DNA of 64,000 bases from Globodera rostochiensis. Taxonomy: Eukaryota > Nematoda > Chromadorea > Rhabditida > Heteroderidae. The notes under the pieces were generated by a model. That model did no database searches, was not told the origin of the DNA, and saw nothing but the letters and a program-made list of their open reading frames with translations. The translations under genes were made by a program, and so were the position numbers. Numbering within the stretch: position 1 is the stretch's first letter; every line of letters begins with the position of its first letter. Shown one piece after another: positions 12,301 to 24,831 of the stretch. The DNA is taken from contig JAEVLN010000007.1 of the NCBI GenBank assembly GCA_018350325.1, positions 2,154,793 through 2,218,792 on the forward strand, in the 5' to 3' direction.

Positions 12301-12692
12301 ACCCCGAACCCCGACTTTTTTGGTCGGGGACGAAAACCCCGACGCCGAAAATCCGTTCAAAACTCTTCGGATTTTCTGCCTTTTTTGTTTTGTAACGATC
12401 GACAGTTGAAAATCGAAAATTTTCTTAAAGTAATTGAAAAAACTTATTTTATAATTCGCGGGGTCAACATTTTGCTGAGAGCAAATAAAACATTCAAATT
12501 ATAAAAAGAGATTAATTCCCAAAAGTAAATACCCCCCCCCCTTTTTCAGGTCAACATTTGCCCACTGCAAAAATCCATCCATTTATAAGAAAATCCCAAC
12601 TTCAGTCAGTCTATAATTATGTAAGTTTCATTTAAAACGGTTAAACATTCATTTATTTAAGCATTATCCTTAATTAAATAAAATAATTAAAG

Positions 12693-14646
12693 GGAACGAG
12701 TCAACTGAAGGGCGAACTGAGTGCAAAGATGGCGGAGTCTCAGAAACAACAGCAACAGGACATCGACGCGTTGACTGAAGCACAAAAGGGAAATGGTAGG
12801 GCAATTGTTGTTTAATTTAAATGCTTTGAATAAAAAAATGGAAATTGTATTAAAATTAATAATAATTTTATTTTGAAAAGTGGAAATTGGCAAGATTGAG
12901 AATTTGGTTGCAATTTCAACTTCGGGTCAATGGCGGCGATACAGTAAGAAAACTTTTCTTAAAATTTCGTAAGCCAACCAACATTCTGGACTTTACACCA
13001 GATCCTTTCCGAATCGCGGGCGCAATTGTTCTATTTATTTTTTTTGTTTATGTTATCCGTGAATTGAATGCGCAAAAAGAAAATCGTCTCAAAATGAATG
13101 GTAAGTGTATTAAAATGGTTAACAATTTTATTTTTATAGAATTTATTTGTTAATTTATGCAATTTGTTTGGGTAAATTTCAGAGCAATTGAATGAAATGC
13201 AACTTGAAACAAACGAATCGCTGAAGTCTGTCCAAACGATGGTCGTCGCCAAATTGGTGGAGCAGAAACTGTCAAATGCCAACAAATTCGCTGAAATTGA
13301 ACAGAAGAATGACAAACTGGAGCAGTATCAGAAAGAACAGCAGCCAAACATCGTCGATTTGCAGAAGACAGTTGCCACGTTGAGAGAAATTGGTAATTTC
13401 GGCCTAAAATTTTGTTCAGAATTCGGAAATTCTCTGCCTTTTTGGCATAATTTTTTAGCTTAATATTTAAAAATAATGAAAATTATATTTCCTTAGGGCT
13501 AATCCCACAAAATCGATGGGATTCCACGGCATGTCACGACAACCTCGCACTCTTTAAGCCCGGTCGATTGATTGCCCAACATTATGGAGAGAAAAATGGT
13601 AAAGATTTTGTTAATAATTTAATTGCTTATGTAAAGAGTTTAGAGACAATTTTTGAATTAACTCACTTTTCAGGATGGAGCTCTGTCCGCGCTGAAAAGC
13701 GACTGCCGGAAAATCCTTATGGCATTTCATACTTTGAAGTGAAAATCTTAGTGCAAGCAAGAGGGTAATTTATAAATATTATAAAACGTTATTTAAAATA
13801 TTATTATATTTAGCAATATTGCAATTGGACTTGCGACCAAACAAATGCCATTGGACAAACATGTTGGAGTTCACGAAGGCACTTACGGATACGGAAGCGA
13901 CGGCACATTTTGGGGTCACGAGGTCAAGGGATGTTCCCACGACGACATTGGACGTCCTTACATTGAAGGAAAGCCCAAATTTGGGGAAGGCGACGTCGTC
14001 GGCTGCGGCGTCAATTTAAATCGTCAAATCATTTACACGCTAAACGGGGAGCGTTTGGGTGAGAAAGAACACAAATTTGGGGACTAAAAAAACGTCGATT
14101 TTGGTTATGTGGAGTAAATGTCCAGACGCCGTTTGGTTACGTACGGGGCGAATCTGACCCCTCCCTCCCGTTCGGACGAACCCCGACTCGCTACTTTTTT
14201 AACTTCTATAACTCAGCTCATGGTTGTTAGTTACTCCGAGCCTAAAAATGGTACCGTTCGTTTTGTCTCATCGAGCTGATGATAGTACATGCATTTTTAA
14301 TTGTAAAAATGTCTTAAACGGTTTTTGAACAAGTAAAAAAGGGGTAGCGAGTCGGGACAAAGTAGCGAGTTGTCAGGTAACGAGTTGGGTATTTACCCTC
14401 CCGCTCAACCAACAAAGGAACATAATTGAAGTGTTTAGAGAGGGTTTTGGAATTATTTCCGCCCAACTTTTTATAGACTGAAAAAGGGGGGGGGGAGGGG
14501 ATCGACTCGAATAAATATTTGTTTTTACAGACACCGCCAATTTATTTGTCTCTTTTTCCGTCGATTTGTTTCCATGCGTTTCGTTGGGCGTGCCTGGCAT
14601 GAAAATTGAAGCAAATTTTGGACCGAACTTCAAATACAAATTCTGA
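12693..14646 (+). CDS. Gene D: membrane-anchored coiled-coil SPRY protein (SPRYSEC-like)
   Basis: Exons: 12693-12795 (ATG at 12729), 12881-12943, about 12978-13100, 13183-13392, 13497-13598, 13674-13764, 13814-14058, 14531-14646. The early part is glutamine-rich. The third exon encodes a hydrophobic stretch, [15 protein letters not shown], that would make one membrane helix; a coiled coil with [13 protein letters not shown] heptads follows, then a complete SPRY ending at the TGA in 14644-14646. The junction into the membrane exon does not keep frame with the obvious upstream donor, and the homologous fragment at 55.9 kb lacks about 5 bases there, so this exon may be damaged or use an unusual site. 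The SPRY part is fully open. Confidence 0.65.
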
Positions 14647-16535
14647 TGAGAAAGCGCCCGGAAGTGAAAATGATTTTTTTATTTTTTAAGGATACGGTCG
14701 ATGGCTTTTAACCATTTACACATTCTGTTTTGTTCTCAAAATTTCGTTTTGTTCCACATTTGTCTGATTTGATGTTTTGTTGTCATTTTGCAAATTTGCT
14801 CGATAAAGAAATTTACTTTTCGGTAAAAGTGAAGAAGAATATCAAAAACTCCTCGGAGCTGACAAACCCATGGGGTGGACCCCCTTTTGGTCGGATGCGG
14901 GGCCCGGCTCATTACAACGGTTCCGAGTTCCCGGCTCGTCTAACTTGCCATCAGTCTCTTTAGGCTTTTTATGCGCGCGCCCCTTAGGCGTTTAACCATA
15001 CAACCCGCGCTTGGACACTTTACTTCAAATTCAATTGTCATTGGACATTATGCTCCGATGCGGTTTTTTGAAATTTTGATGGAGGTAGTAAGTAAGCCCT
15101 GCGAAGCGGTTCAAATTTAAAAAAATTCAGAAAAATGTCTCTTCCACTGATCATTTTCGGTCAGGATCGTTGTTTATCTATCTGCTGATTGATCACCTAA
15201 AAATGTTTGACATTTTCTTAACCTCCTCATCTCAAACTCATAAAAATACCCACCCCCTCTCTCAACGTTCATTTGTCGGCATCGGCGGTGACCGCCGCTT
15301 TCGTCCGCAAAGTGCCACGGCGGCTCTTGCGCTTGTTGCCACCGGCTGCCTGTCGAGTGGTTTTGATGTGAGCAGTCACTGCAGACGACGGCCTTTGCCT
15401 GGGGGGGGGGGGGGGTTAACGGATTGTCGCTTGGAAATATACCCCCATAATTCCGTTGTTTTTTTAGTTTTAAAAAACCAAAAAAATCGCTTTAAATTTT
15501 GACAGAAATTTGTACAAAAGGGTTCACCGGTTTTTTATAAATAAATAAGAACACGAAATTTTCAATGAATTGAGGGAGGACATAAGAATAATAGGTAAAT
15601 ATGGATCATACGGCCCAGACTCAAAATCGAACGAAATATATATCAATCGACTCCTATCGGTCTGTAATGTAAGAATCCGGAAAAAATTTTTTGCGGAAAC
15701 CACTTTTAATCAAGTTATGAGCCCGGGACTGAAGTGTCTTTTGACTGGGGACTTAGTTGTCACTGAATAAAAAGTGTTTTTTGCCTTGATTTTTTTGGAT
15801 TCTTACTCAGCTCGAAGAGAGGAATCCAAAGGTATATAAATCATCCGGTTTGGCGCCATCTCTGATTTTCTAGAAATGCAAAGTCAGTAAAGTGACATGG
15901 TTTTGCAAAATCCCCCCAAAAAACATGTTGTCTAAAAATAACAGTCATTTGCTTTAATTATTTTTAGGACACGACACATGTGTTTGGATTAATATTTCAA
16001 CCGATTCAAAAACCGCTAAATTCTCAATTTTTATTTTCTATTGAGGATTTCGTAACAGTGGGGCTGGGATTTAATATGCATTTGCATATTTTCAGTCCAA
16101 TTTAAGTTTCTATCAAATTATGTACTAAAAATATTCTTTCTACTTCTTTCACCTAATGGGAATTCGTTCGTCGCCCAACACTGCTATTTTGCTTCTCTGA
16201 CCTCCCATTTCCTTACCTTCTCCATCATCGATCGATTATTGATTGATTAGACAGCGCGCAAATGCGTGCATAACAAGACACAAATAATTTCCTTCTTTTG
16301 TTCATTTCATTCGTTTCTTTGGCCGTCGACACGGACGCCTTTTGCAGTTAGGTAGAACATCTTTTTCTTTGGGAAAAATCCGATTTTTAATTATTAGTCA
16401 AGAAAATTAAATCTTTAAGGCTTGCATTTGGAAATTAAAGTCGGGTTTTAGAGGTGCATTTTTGATTTTATTGCATTTCTGTGGGCAAAAGATAATTTTT
16501 CTTACCAGACGCTTTTAAAAATATAATTTTGTGAA
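14647..16535. other. Intergenic; no supported gene
   Basis: Contains a G run at about 15401-15414 and open frames at 14730-14963, 15170-15502 and 15570-15770 without recognisable domains. On the minus strand at about 15290-15380 there is a basic, lysine/arginine-rich reading (RKSRRGTLRTK) that I could not place. From about 16135 the sequence matches the upstream region of gene B (4145-4260), so it is probably the promoter region of gene E. Confidence 0.5.
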
Positions 16536-18923
16536 ATGCCAAAACCAAATTCTGTGGTCGGCCGTATGAAGCATTTGCTGGACACGGGCAATGGGGCGGA
16601 CGTTCACTTTTTGGTGGGGGGAGGAGACGAAAAGGAGGCGAGTTTTGAAAAATAGTGAAACATTTACTTTAATTAATTATATTCAGTTACTTTGATTATG
16701 ATATTTTAATTACTTTAATTAATGCTATTTCAATTAACTTAATTAATGAAATTTCAATTACCGATATTTCAATTACTTTAATTTAGCTTCTGGCAGCACA
16801 TTCACAGATTCTGATGTCGGCCTCCGACGTTTTTGAGGCAATGTTCCCTTTTGATGCCCGAAATGCCGGTAAGCTGAAAAAATAATTAACAATTTTTTTA
16901 ATTAACGAATTTTTTAGACCCTTCGGAAGGGACTAAACCCGTGGAGGTGCCGGACGTGGAGGTGGGGGCGTTCAAGGCGATGCTCAGCTTTATTTATGCG
17001 GACGATTTGAGCGGGCTGAATGGGGACAATGCAATCGCTGTGCTTTATGCGGGTCATAAATTTATTGATTTTAATATTTCGGTCTTTAAATTTTTAATTT
17101 AAGCCAAAAAATATGATCTTCCTGAACTTGTCGATTCGTGCCTGAACTTTCCCATATCGAAGCTGAGCAATGTTTTTTTCGCGTTTGCCCAGACTCGCTT
17201 TCTTGGAGAAGAGGTGGGGGGGGGGGGTAAATTATAATTGATTTTTAATCCTAATTAATTTTATTGTCTTTTTAAATAACCATAATTATTATTTTATTAT
17301 TTCGGGACTTTGCTCGCCGTTGTTTGGAGCACATCGACCAGAATGCCGGCGCTTTGCTCCTCTCGGAAGAGTTTTTGCAAATTGATCAAAAATTATTGTG
17401 TGAGATTCTGGACCGTGACGAGTTGATGATCAACGAAGAAATTGCAATTTGGAATGCCGTAAATTTATAAAAATAATATAAGAATTAAAATATATTTTAA
17501 ATTAATTAGGCACTTCGCTGGGCGGTTGAAAAATGTCGTCAAAATGGGAAAGAGCCTTCGGCGACGAATAGACGCGCAATGCTCGGCCCGGCACTTTTCA
17601 AAATTCGTTTTCCGCTCATTTCACAAGATGACTTTTCTGGCAATATTGGTTGGATACCTTTTTGGGGACCTTTCATTTTTTGGATTTAAATACGCTTTTG
17701 GCAGTTCCGTCCGGAGTGTTGACGGAGGGCGAGAAGCTCAGCATTGTGCTGTACTATTTGTGTCCGGACCGCGCTATGCCCAAACTGTACCCGCTGCAAT
17801 TCCCAACTAATGGACGTGCCGTGACCAAATTGGGTAGGCTAAAGAGAGGGCTTTGCATTTTTTACAACTTTTGTGAGTTTCATGCCCCCGTATAATAGCC
17901 TAGCTGATTCTGCGTCGTGTTATCAGAAATTTTAACCGCTTTTAAAATACTTTTTTCAAAAGGGAAATGTTATTTAATATTTTGAAAAAAAAATTATATT
18001 TCTTTAGGGCTAACCCTTCAAAATCGATGGGATTCCGCTGCATGTCACGACGACCTCACGCTCATTGGGCCCGCCCGATTGGATGTTCAATTTATTGGAG
18101 AGAAAAGGGGTAACTATTATTCTGTTAAATGATTTGATTAAAAATGAATGTACTTTTCAGAGTGGTGCTCTGTCCTCGCCGAACTGCCAATTCCAAAATC
18201 CGGCATTTTCTACTACGAAGTGAAAATCATATGGAAAGGAGAGTAAGTTAAATAAATAAATAATTGAGCTGCTCAGATGCATTTTCTTTAAGAAAATTAT
18301 ATTTAGCAATGTTTCCATTGGACTCGCGACAAAACAAATGCCATTGGACCTTTGGGTTGGAGAGAACGAAGGCACTTACGCATGTGACAACTGGGGCATT
18401 TTTTGGGGTCATGAAGTTGAGGGATGTTCCCACTTCAATGGGCGTCCGTACATCGAAGGAAAGCCCAAATTTGGGGGAGGCGACGTCATCGGATGCGGCG
18501 TCAATTTGGCAACTCGCCAAATCATTTACACAAAAAATGGACAGCGTTTGGGTGAGAAATTTAAAAAAAATAAAAAATTAAGGGCATTTAGCCGAGGGCA
18601 TTTAGAAAGTGAAAAACGAAGGGATTTATGGGGTTTTGTTGTTGGTTTTATCATTATTTGTTCTTTTCCGATCAAAACATTTTATTATTTCAATTTGTTC
18701 GAATTTTTCAATTATTTCGAGAAAAACAAAAACTATGAACTTACATCTCTTATCGACACTTTTTTTGCTCAACTAATTTATTTGCGTTTATTTATTTGTT
18801 TTTGCAGAAACTACCGGTTTGTTAGTTGATTCTGATGCCGATTTGTTTCCGTGTGTTACGTTGTACAATTCTGGCGACGAAATTGAAGCGAATTTTGGGC
18901 CGAACTTTGAATTCAAATTCTGA
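16536..18923 (+). CDS. Gene E: intact BTB-BACK-SPRY protein
   Basis: Exons 16536-16637, 16787-16868, 16918-17052, 17104-17213, 17306-17458, 17510-17648, 17705-17833, 18008-18109, 18161-18242, 18307-18551, 18808-18923 add up to 464 residues in one frame. BTB ([15 protein letters not shown]), BACK ([11 protein letters not shown]) and SPRY ([18 protein letters not shown] core) follow in order. The likely role is a Cullin-3 adaptor whose SPRY domain picks the substrate. Start chosen at [15 protein letters not shown], aligned with A and B; no signal peptide. Intron 1 uses a GC donor, and the intron before 17306 has no AG. The last intron contains a displaced 3'-flank fragment of a paralogue, and the C-terminus matches gene D's ending, so the 3' end looks recombinant. 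Confidence 0.85.
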
Positions 18924-19274
18924 TGAGAAAGAAGCCCCCGGACAGCGAAAAACGATTTAAAAAAAATTTTTTTTTTCTTTTGAAAAATACGGTCAATGGA
19001 TTTAGGCAGTTATACAATTTGTTTTATTTTTCAAATTTGTCTGATGATTTTTAGTTGCCATTTTGCCAATCTGGGCTCGATAAAAAAATTGAACCAGTGA
19101 ATAATGAGCTCTTTTTGTTAAGAATTCATTAAACAATCAATAAAACCTACTTTATCAAAAAGAAAGAAATTAAAATAAATAATCCAACGAAATAATCTTT
19201 CAGCTACAAGAATATTTTAATCCCAAAAATAAATACTTTTTCAGTTTTTCGAAAATGCCGACAACTTCGGCCCT

Positions 19275-19768
19275 TTAGCGACGTCCAGCGGGCACTCCGT
19301 AATTCTCCCAGCCATATTTCTTGACCTTGTCAGCGAGCCAATTTGCTTCTTTGAACATTGTGTCAACATAATCACTGAAATGGAAATAGAAATTAAATTT
19401 TAATTATATTTCATTTAGCCGACACTGACTATGAGGAGTCAATTGGATGGTCCCATCCGCCAACATCGCCCCCGGCGTTGCCCAAAACGTCTCTTTTGCC
19501 GCGCCCTCCGCGAAGTGCCATACCTAAAATCAGATTCTGTTGAGCAGTTTTGGCACTTTTTGTCATTGTTTAAAAAGAAAATAACCTTTTGATTGGGATT
19601 TTGGCTGCTCATTTTCTTTCCCAATTCCATTTGCACCCGTTTTTTGGCCGCCCAATAAGAACTTCACAAATTCGGAGATTAATGAAAAGAAAATTGCAAA
19701 ATTTTTACTAAAAGTGCGCGCGGCTCGGCTCCCCCCGGTTTGGCAACATTTCCTTTGGGCGCGTCCAT
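19275..19768 (-). CDS. Small glycine-rich protein of unknown function, left copy
   Basis: Four exons mirroring 24832-25325. They encode about 109 residues starting MDAPKGNVAKPGG, with a hydrophobic ALLFLLGG, a glycine/arginine section (RGGRGKRDVLGNAGG) and a C-terminal amphipathic segment, YVDTMFKEANWLADKVKKYG. All introns are GT-AG and in phase, and the frame is free of stops, so the gene looks real. I do not recognise the family. The exact match to the right copy means both may be expressed or one is very recent. Confidence 0.6.
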
Positions 19769-19916
19769 TTTAATCTCAATTATGAGCATGGCCAAAATGG
19801 AGGCCAAAAAGAGGAAACTTTTGATGGATGAGTTGGGAATTTCAGGGGGAAATTAAATAATTAAAATATAAATTGTATTTTACTACGATTTAAATGCCCG
19901 AACTGCGCGTATAAAC

Positions 19917-20113
19917 TAGAGCCCGGACTTGAGCTTCGAGCGAGACTCGAGACGAGATTCTCAAAAAAATCTCGAATCTCGTGAAGTCTTTCGAGCGAGA
20001 CTCGAGACGAGTTCTCGAAAAAATCTCGAAAATTCAGTTTTGTTCGAGACGAGATGTCGACTTGTCGAGATTTTTCGAGATTGAGATGAGATTCTCGTCT
20101 CGACCGGGCTCTA
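19917..20113. mobile_element. hAT-type foldback MITE, 8-bp target duplication GTATAAAC
   Basis: Terminal inverted repeat TAGAGCCCGG at 19917 and CCGGGCTCTA ending at 20113, flanked on both sides by GTATAAAC (19909-19916 and 20114-20121). The 197-bp interior is made of CTCGAGACGAG-type words in both orientations. The 8-bp duplication and TAG-AG ends fit the hAT superfamily; there is no coding capacity. Confidence 0.85.
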
Positions 20114-21047
20114 GTATAAACTCTATTTAAAACATGCATACCCAGCGTTATGTGCGTAAAAAAGTTTATGCGTTTGGCGAAAATCTTAAAAATATTCTCG
20201 TTATTTAAACCATTCAACTTTTTTTCGCTTCAGTTGCTTAACTTTGGATTAGGGTCCTTCCCTACCTCCCGACCCCGAGCCCAAAAAGGGGTCCCCGACA
20301 TTGCCAACCCCGGCCTCCTCGACTTTTCACTGTCCGCGCTTTCTCATCACAATTTGTATTCAAAGTCCCCCGGTCAAAAGTTTGCTTCAATTTTGTTGCA
20401 AGAACCGAATATGGACAAATCGGCGATAGAATTGACGAATGAATAACTTGAATGGATTGACTCAATCAACCTTAACCGTTCAGACATTTTAAAAACCATA
20501 CGAAAGCTCAAAGCCGCCCCGATCCAAACTCTCTCTGCCCTAACATAAATCCCAAACTCCCAAATGATTGTTGACACCTTTATATGTAAACCGCCTTCCG
20601 TGTCCATCATGAGCAGTGATTTGCATGTTATGCATTTCCTTTGATGTCGAATAAAATAAGAAATAAAAAAAATGGCAAAATTCATCCCAGTTCTATTTAC
20701 GTTTTCTTTCAACACCACTGCTAGCCATAAACAGGAAAGAGTGGCTTAGGCCTAAGCCTAACGAACCCAAAGTCTCTAACTTCCCCTAAAAATATTTTTA
20801 AAAATTGGAATTTATTTTATTTTTTCTCACGGAGAGCAATTTTCCTCTTTTTTGGACGGAAAGCAATTTTCCGAGAATTGTCGGAGAGCAATTTACTTAG
20901 ACTCGTTCAGTGGATTTGTTTTTCTTGAAATAATTGATAAATTTGAAAACAAATTAATTTGATAAAATGCTTTGATCGGCAAAGAAAACAACAAAAAACG
21001 ACGGAAACTGTCAACAGCAAATCCAATAAATCCTCGAGTTTCACTTT
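20114..21047. other. Intergenic between hAT MITE and gene F
   Basis: Holds a GC-rich palindromic patch (20265-20340) and short open frames without domains. Sequence from about 20930 is the 3' flank of gene F, resembling the 3' flanks of the other SPRY genes. Confidence 0.45.
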
Positions 21048-22446
21048 CTAAATGCCACCGGCAATGTTAAATTTGAAATTCGGGCCAAAATTAGCTTCAA
21101 TTTTAGTGCCAAAATTGAAAAACGTAACGCACGCATACAAATCGGCGGCAGAATTGACACACAAACCGGTAGTTTCTGCAACAACAAAAAAAAAGAATAC
21201 CTAAGTTATTAGTTTATTATAAAATATTTGGCACAATTTTTATTCCTTTTTTTTCTTTCTCACCCAAACGCTTTCCGTTCTTTGTGTAAATGATTTGGCG
21301 AGTTGCCAAATTGACGCCGCAGCCGACGACGTCGCCGACGCCAAATCCGGGCTTTCCATCGATGTAAGGACGTCCATCGTCGTGGGAACATCCCTCAACC
21401 TCGTGACCCCAAAATCTGCCAAAGTTTGCGTAGGCGTAAGTGCCGTCGTATTCTCCAACACTTCCGTCCAATGGCATTTCTTTCATCGCGAGTCCGATGT
21501 GAAAATCGCTAAATATATTTATTTATAGAAAAGGCTGCTAAGCATTTCAAAGCTCAATTTATTTATCAAACTTACTCTTCATCCACTAATATTTTCACTT
21601 CGTAGTAGAAAATGCCGAATCTTCCGTTTGGAATTGGCCGTTTGGCGAACACAGAGCCCGCTTCTGAAACACGCAAATTAATTCAAACATTTTATCTGAA
21701 TTCTTTACACATAAACCTTTTTAATCAAATCTTTAACAGAATAATATTTACCTCCTTTCTTTCCATCATTTTGGGCAATCAATCGTTCGGGCCCAATGAG
21801 CGTCAGGTCCTTGCCACATTTAGCAGAATCCCATCGATTTTGAAGGGTTAGCCCTGAGGAATTAATTTTATTTTTAAAATATTAAAGTTAAACGATGCCT
21901 AAAATAAACATTTATATTAAAATTACCAATTTTTCTCAACGCGGCAAATGTTGTCTGCAAGTTGCTGATGTTCTGTTGCTGTTCTTTCTTATACTCCTCC
22001 ATCTTCTGTTGCTGTTCTTGCTTATACTCCTCCATCTTCTGTTGCTGTTCTTTCTGATACTCCTCCATCTTCTGTTGCTGTTCTTTCTTATACTCCTCCA
22101 TTTTTGTCTGCAGAGCATTATGAGCAATTAGCAGCTTCTGATGTTCCAATTCGGCGCGAAGTGCCTTCTGAACAAATGGCAAAAAAAAGACTGTTTTTGT
22201 TAGAAAATATATTCACACATTTTCAAGCTCGAGTTTTGTAATTCTTTTCCATTCCTCCATTTGTTCAACCATTCTGCCGACCAATTCTTCGTGTTCTTCA
22301 TTTACTCCTTCAATTCTTCTACGTTTTGCATTTTGTGCCATCAAATCGAAACCGGCACTTGAGGAGGTTGGCGAATTAATCGTTTGTTGGCGTTCAAATT
22401 GGGCAATTTTGGCACGCAAAAGATGCAATTCGTCGGATGGATTCAT
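21048..22446 (-). CDS. Gene F: coiled-coil SPRY protein with basic nuclear-type signal
   Basis: Exons on the minus strand: 22446-22219, 22167-21927, 21853-21752, 21663-21576, 21508-21264, 21175-21048, 343 residues, all in phase. It starts [20 protein letters not shown], carries a basic AKRRRIEG patch near residue 40 that could act as a nuclear signal, then a coiled coil with four 11-residue repeats, then a complete SPRY ([28 protein letters not shown]). No secretion signal is visible, unlike classical SPRYSECs. The same N-terminal exon survives as a relic at 42818-42932. Of all SPRY genes here this and gene E look cleanest. Confidence 0.85.
21970..22101 (-). repeat. Four tandem 33-bp units encoding [11 protein letters not shown]
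   Basis: Four in-frame 33-bp copies at 22101-22069, 22068-22036, 22035-22003 and 22002-21970 in exon 2 of gene F. They differ only at lysine/glutamine positions and extend the coiled coil by 11 residues (three heptad-like turns) each. Related single units occur in the coiled-coil exons near 13.3 and 36.4 kb. Confidence 0.9.
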
Positions 22447-24734
22447 ATTAATTTACTAGAAAATTTATGCACTGAATATGCGAAAATGAATAAAATATTC
22501 AATAGATAAGTACCATCAGTGCACCAATATGTTTCCCCATTCACAAAAATCTATTTCGAACTTTTGTTCTAACATTTTCACCCATTCTCAAAAAAAAATT
22601 TTTCTAAAGTCGTTAAAAAGATTTCTAGAAGTTCCTCGTCGTAGAATTTCGATTTGGAACCCCAGACCCAAATTCGAACAATATCAGAAATTTGATTTTT
22701 TTACAAATCGATTTTCTGTAACAAAATCTTTCCAAATGTAGGTATATTGTAATCAAATAGAACGTCAGACAAAGCAATAAATATTCAAACTGTATGAATC
22801 AAAATTCCCAAATTATGGCATGTGCCATAAAAAGAGAGAATTGGAGAAAGAATGCCCACATTCAACAGCCCATAATTTGCAGCAGTAGTTGCGCGAAAAT
22901 CCGTAAAACAAAGTTAAATTTTAAATTTTAAAAATTCCTTTTCGATTTTGGCTTACTCGACGAAATGTCCATACAAAAAATTATTTCCCGGGATTATTGG
23001 ATAAAGTCAGAGTCAATGTGAAAAGACGTAAAATGAACGAATGAGATGAAATGCCAAAATGTGGAAAATTGTTGACCTTTCCCCCCCCCCCCCCCCCCTT
23101 AAAAAGACCAACAATTGGAGCAAAAAAGGAAATCCAAATGATTGCCTCGGGGCTTTGTGCCGTATGTATGGGAATTTTGATTTTTGCCCCCCCCGTCACT
23201 CCTCTTCAAAATGGATTATTAGGGTGGGGATTTATTTATGCACTGAATATGTGAAAATGAATAAAATATTCAAAGTTTAAGTACCAATCATGTTTCCCCA
23301 TTCAAATTTTCCAAAAACCTATTTGGCCTTAAATTATTCTTTCTCATTCACTAAGCCAAAAAGAATATGAAGTTAGTGTTTTTGCTCGAATTTTAACATT
23401 TTATTTCGACTAATTTTGTTCAAGTGTAATAAGAAAAAGAGACTTTTGCATGAGCGCCCACCGTTTTTTGGGCACGTAACAAAAAACAGCACGGGACTCA
23501 CCGACTCACCGCCAAATGCTGACTCCTATTTATGCGAATTCCTCTGGCGCGAAGATGTAAAAATCGTGGCACATTTTCGTGCTGAAGTGTCCGTCTCCGC
23601 AACGTGGTTGGACCCAATTCAGCCCCTCAGGCGCCGCAGTAAATAAAGCATTCAAATTCTGAAATACGGGCCAAACCGGTTTTCCTTTTTTCGAAAAAAC
23701 CAAACCGATTTTTTTCTTTACCAACCCTCTCAATCTCTGCTTCCCTTCCTTTGTTTTCTTTATTGCCTCCATTTTCTCTGTCACTCCCTCCTTTCTCTTT
23801 TTCTCTTGCCACTTTTCCCTAACTCTTTTCTTCTTTCATCTTTCTCTCACTCCCACTCCAATTGGACAGCGCTGCGCACCGCAGCAGCGACATTTCGTTC
23901 GCGACATTTCGTCCAACGACATTTCGTCCATTAATCATACGACATTTCGAAGACCCCCCCCCCCCCCTACTAAAGCAGAATTGGCAAAAAAATTTTGCAT
24001 TTTTGAAAAGAAAAATCGCCAAAATTTTCTAAAATCCATGAGAGCAATTTCCAACCCCAAATTGTTGTGAAAAATTGTCGGTGAAAAGAAATATGGTTAA
24101 AAACTCACATTTCATGCTAAAAATAAAAATTTTTTACTGCATTTTTGAACATTTTGTAAATTGTCCTTTTTTTGCAAGCAAAATGCTAGCAAAATCTTTT
24201 TTTTGACCTCCACTGTCCTTATTTTGAAAAATTTTTGTTGGCACCCCTGATTTACTATTTGAATTTAGTTTGAGACGTACTTTTTAACAAAAAATTTTAA
24301 ATTTTGGGTGATCACAAATAAATCTGCAGCCTAGTGGTTTTTCTTTTCGGCATGTGTGAGTTTGTGTGGTTCGAACCCGCTTGGGTGCATGCACTCATCT
24401 TGGTTGGAAAAAAATTTTGCGACAAAATATCGCGATATATCGGTTATTTCAAGGCCATTGCCGAACACTAGTAAATATGTACACTATAACTTAACGCAGG
24501 AAGTAGCAATTAAATATTACCGCAATCAAAAAGTTGGTAAGAATAATGTCAGTTTATTCAAATTGGCATAGCCATTTTGCCAGATTTTTAAATCAGAAGA
24601 CTCGATACCCACAAATACGCAGGTGGAAGTACCCTAAGAATGGGATTTTTGTCTTCGAAATCAAAATGTTTTTTATTTATTTTCGTTAGAAAATCGCTAC
24701 AAAAACCTCCAAGACACAATTTTTTTTAACAGTT
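22447..24734. other. Intergenic; homopolymers and a tRNA-like element, no supported gene
   Basis: Contains C runs at about 23081-23098 and 23946-23957 and overlapping open frames without domains. On the minus strand around 23530-23650 a frame reads GDGHFSTKMCHDFYIF, which I could not place. A hAT-like right end (GCCGAACACTA, about 24462-24472) matches the ends of the element at 60963-61836, with no left partner found. Confidence 0.45.
24326..24378 (+). repeat. tRNA-derived SINE head
   Basis: A-box-like CAGCCTAGTGG at about 24327-24337 and a perfect B box GGTTCGAACCC at 24368-24378. The bases between, including TTCGGCATGT, match the copy at 36963. Confidence 0.6.
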
Positions 24735-24812
24735 GTTTTAGTTACTTTTTGGAACATTTTTATTTTTGAAGAAATAGTGTGATAAAAAGAGAGAGTCAGA
24801 CGTCGAGAGTAT
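24735..24812 (+). repeat. Single satellite module at the edge of the inverted repeat
   Basis: Contains GAAGAAATAGTGTGATAAAA followed by GAGAGAGTCAGACGTCGAGA, the signature of the arrays at 56.3-58.5 kb and, reversed, 62.9-64 kb. It ends exactly where the duplicated gene arm begins. Confidence 0.8.
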
Positions 24813-24831
24813 GCTCATAATTGAGATTAAA

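Noticed and set aside
15170..15502. 110-residue open frame and an antisense basic stretch near 15290-15380
   Set aside because: No domain, no splice partners, ends in a G run; not enough to call a gene.
21895..22131. Leucine/isoleucine-rich open frame on the + strand
   Set aside because: Antisense shadow of the 33-bp coiled-coil repeats of gene F.
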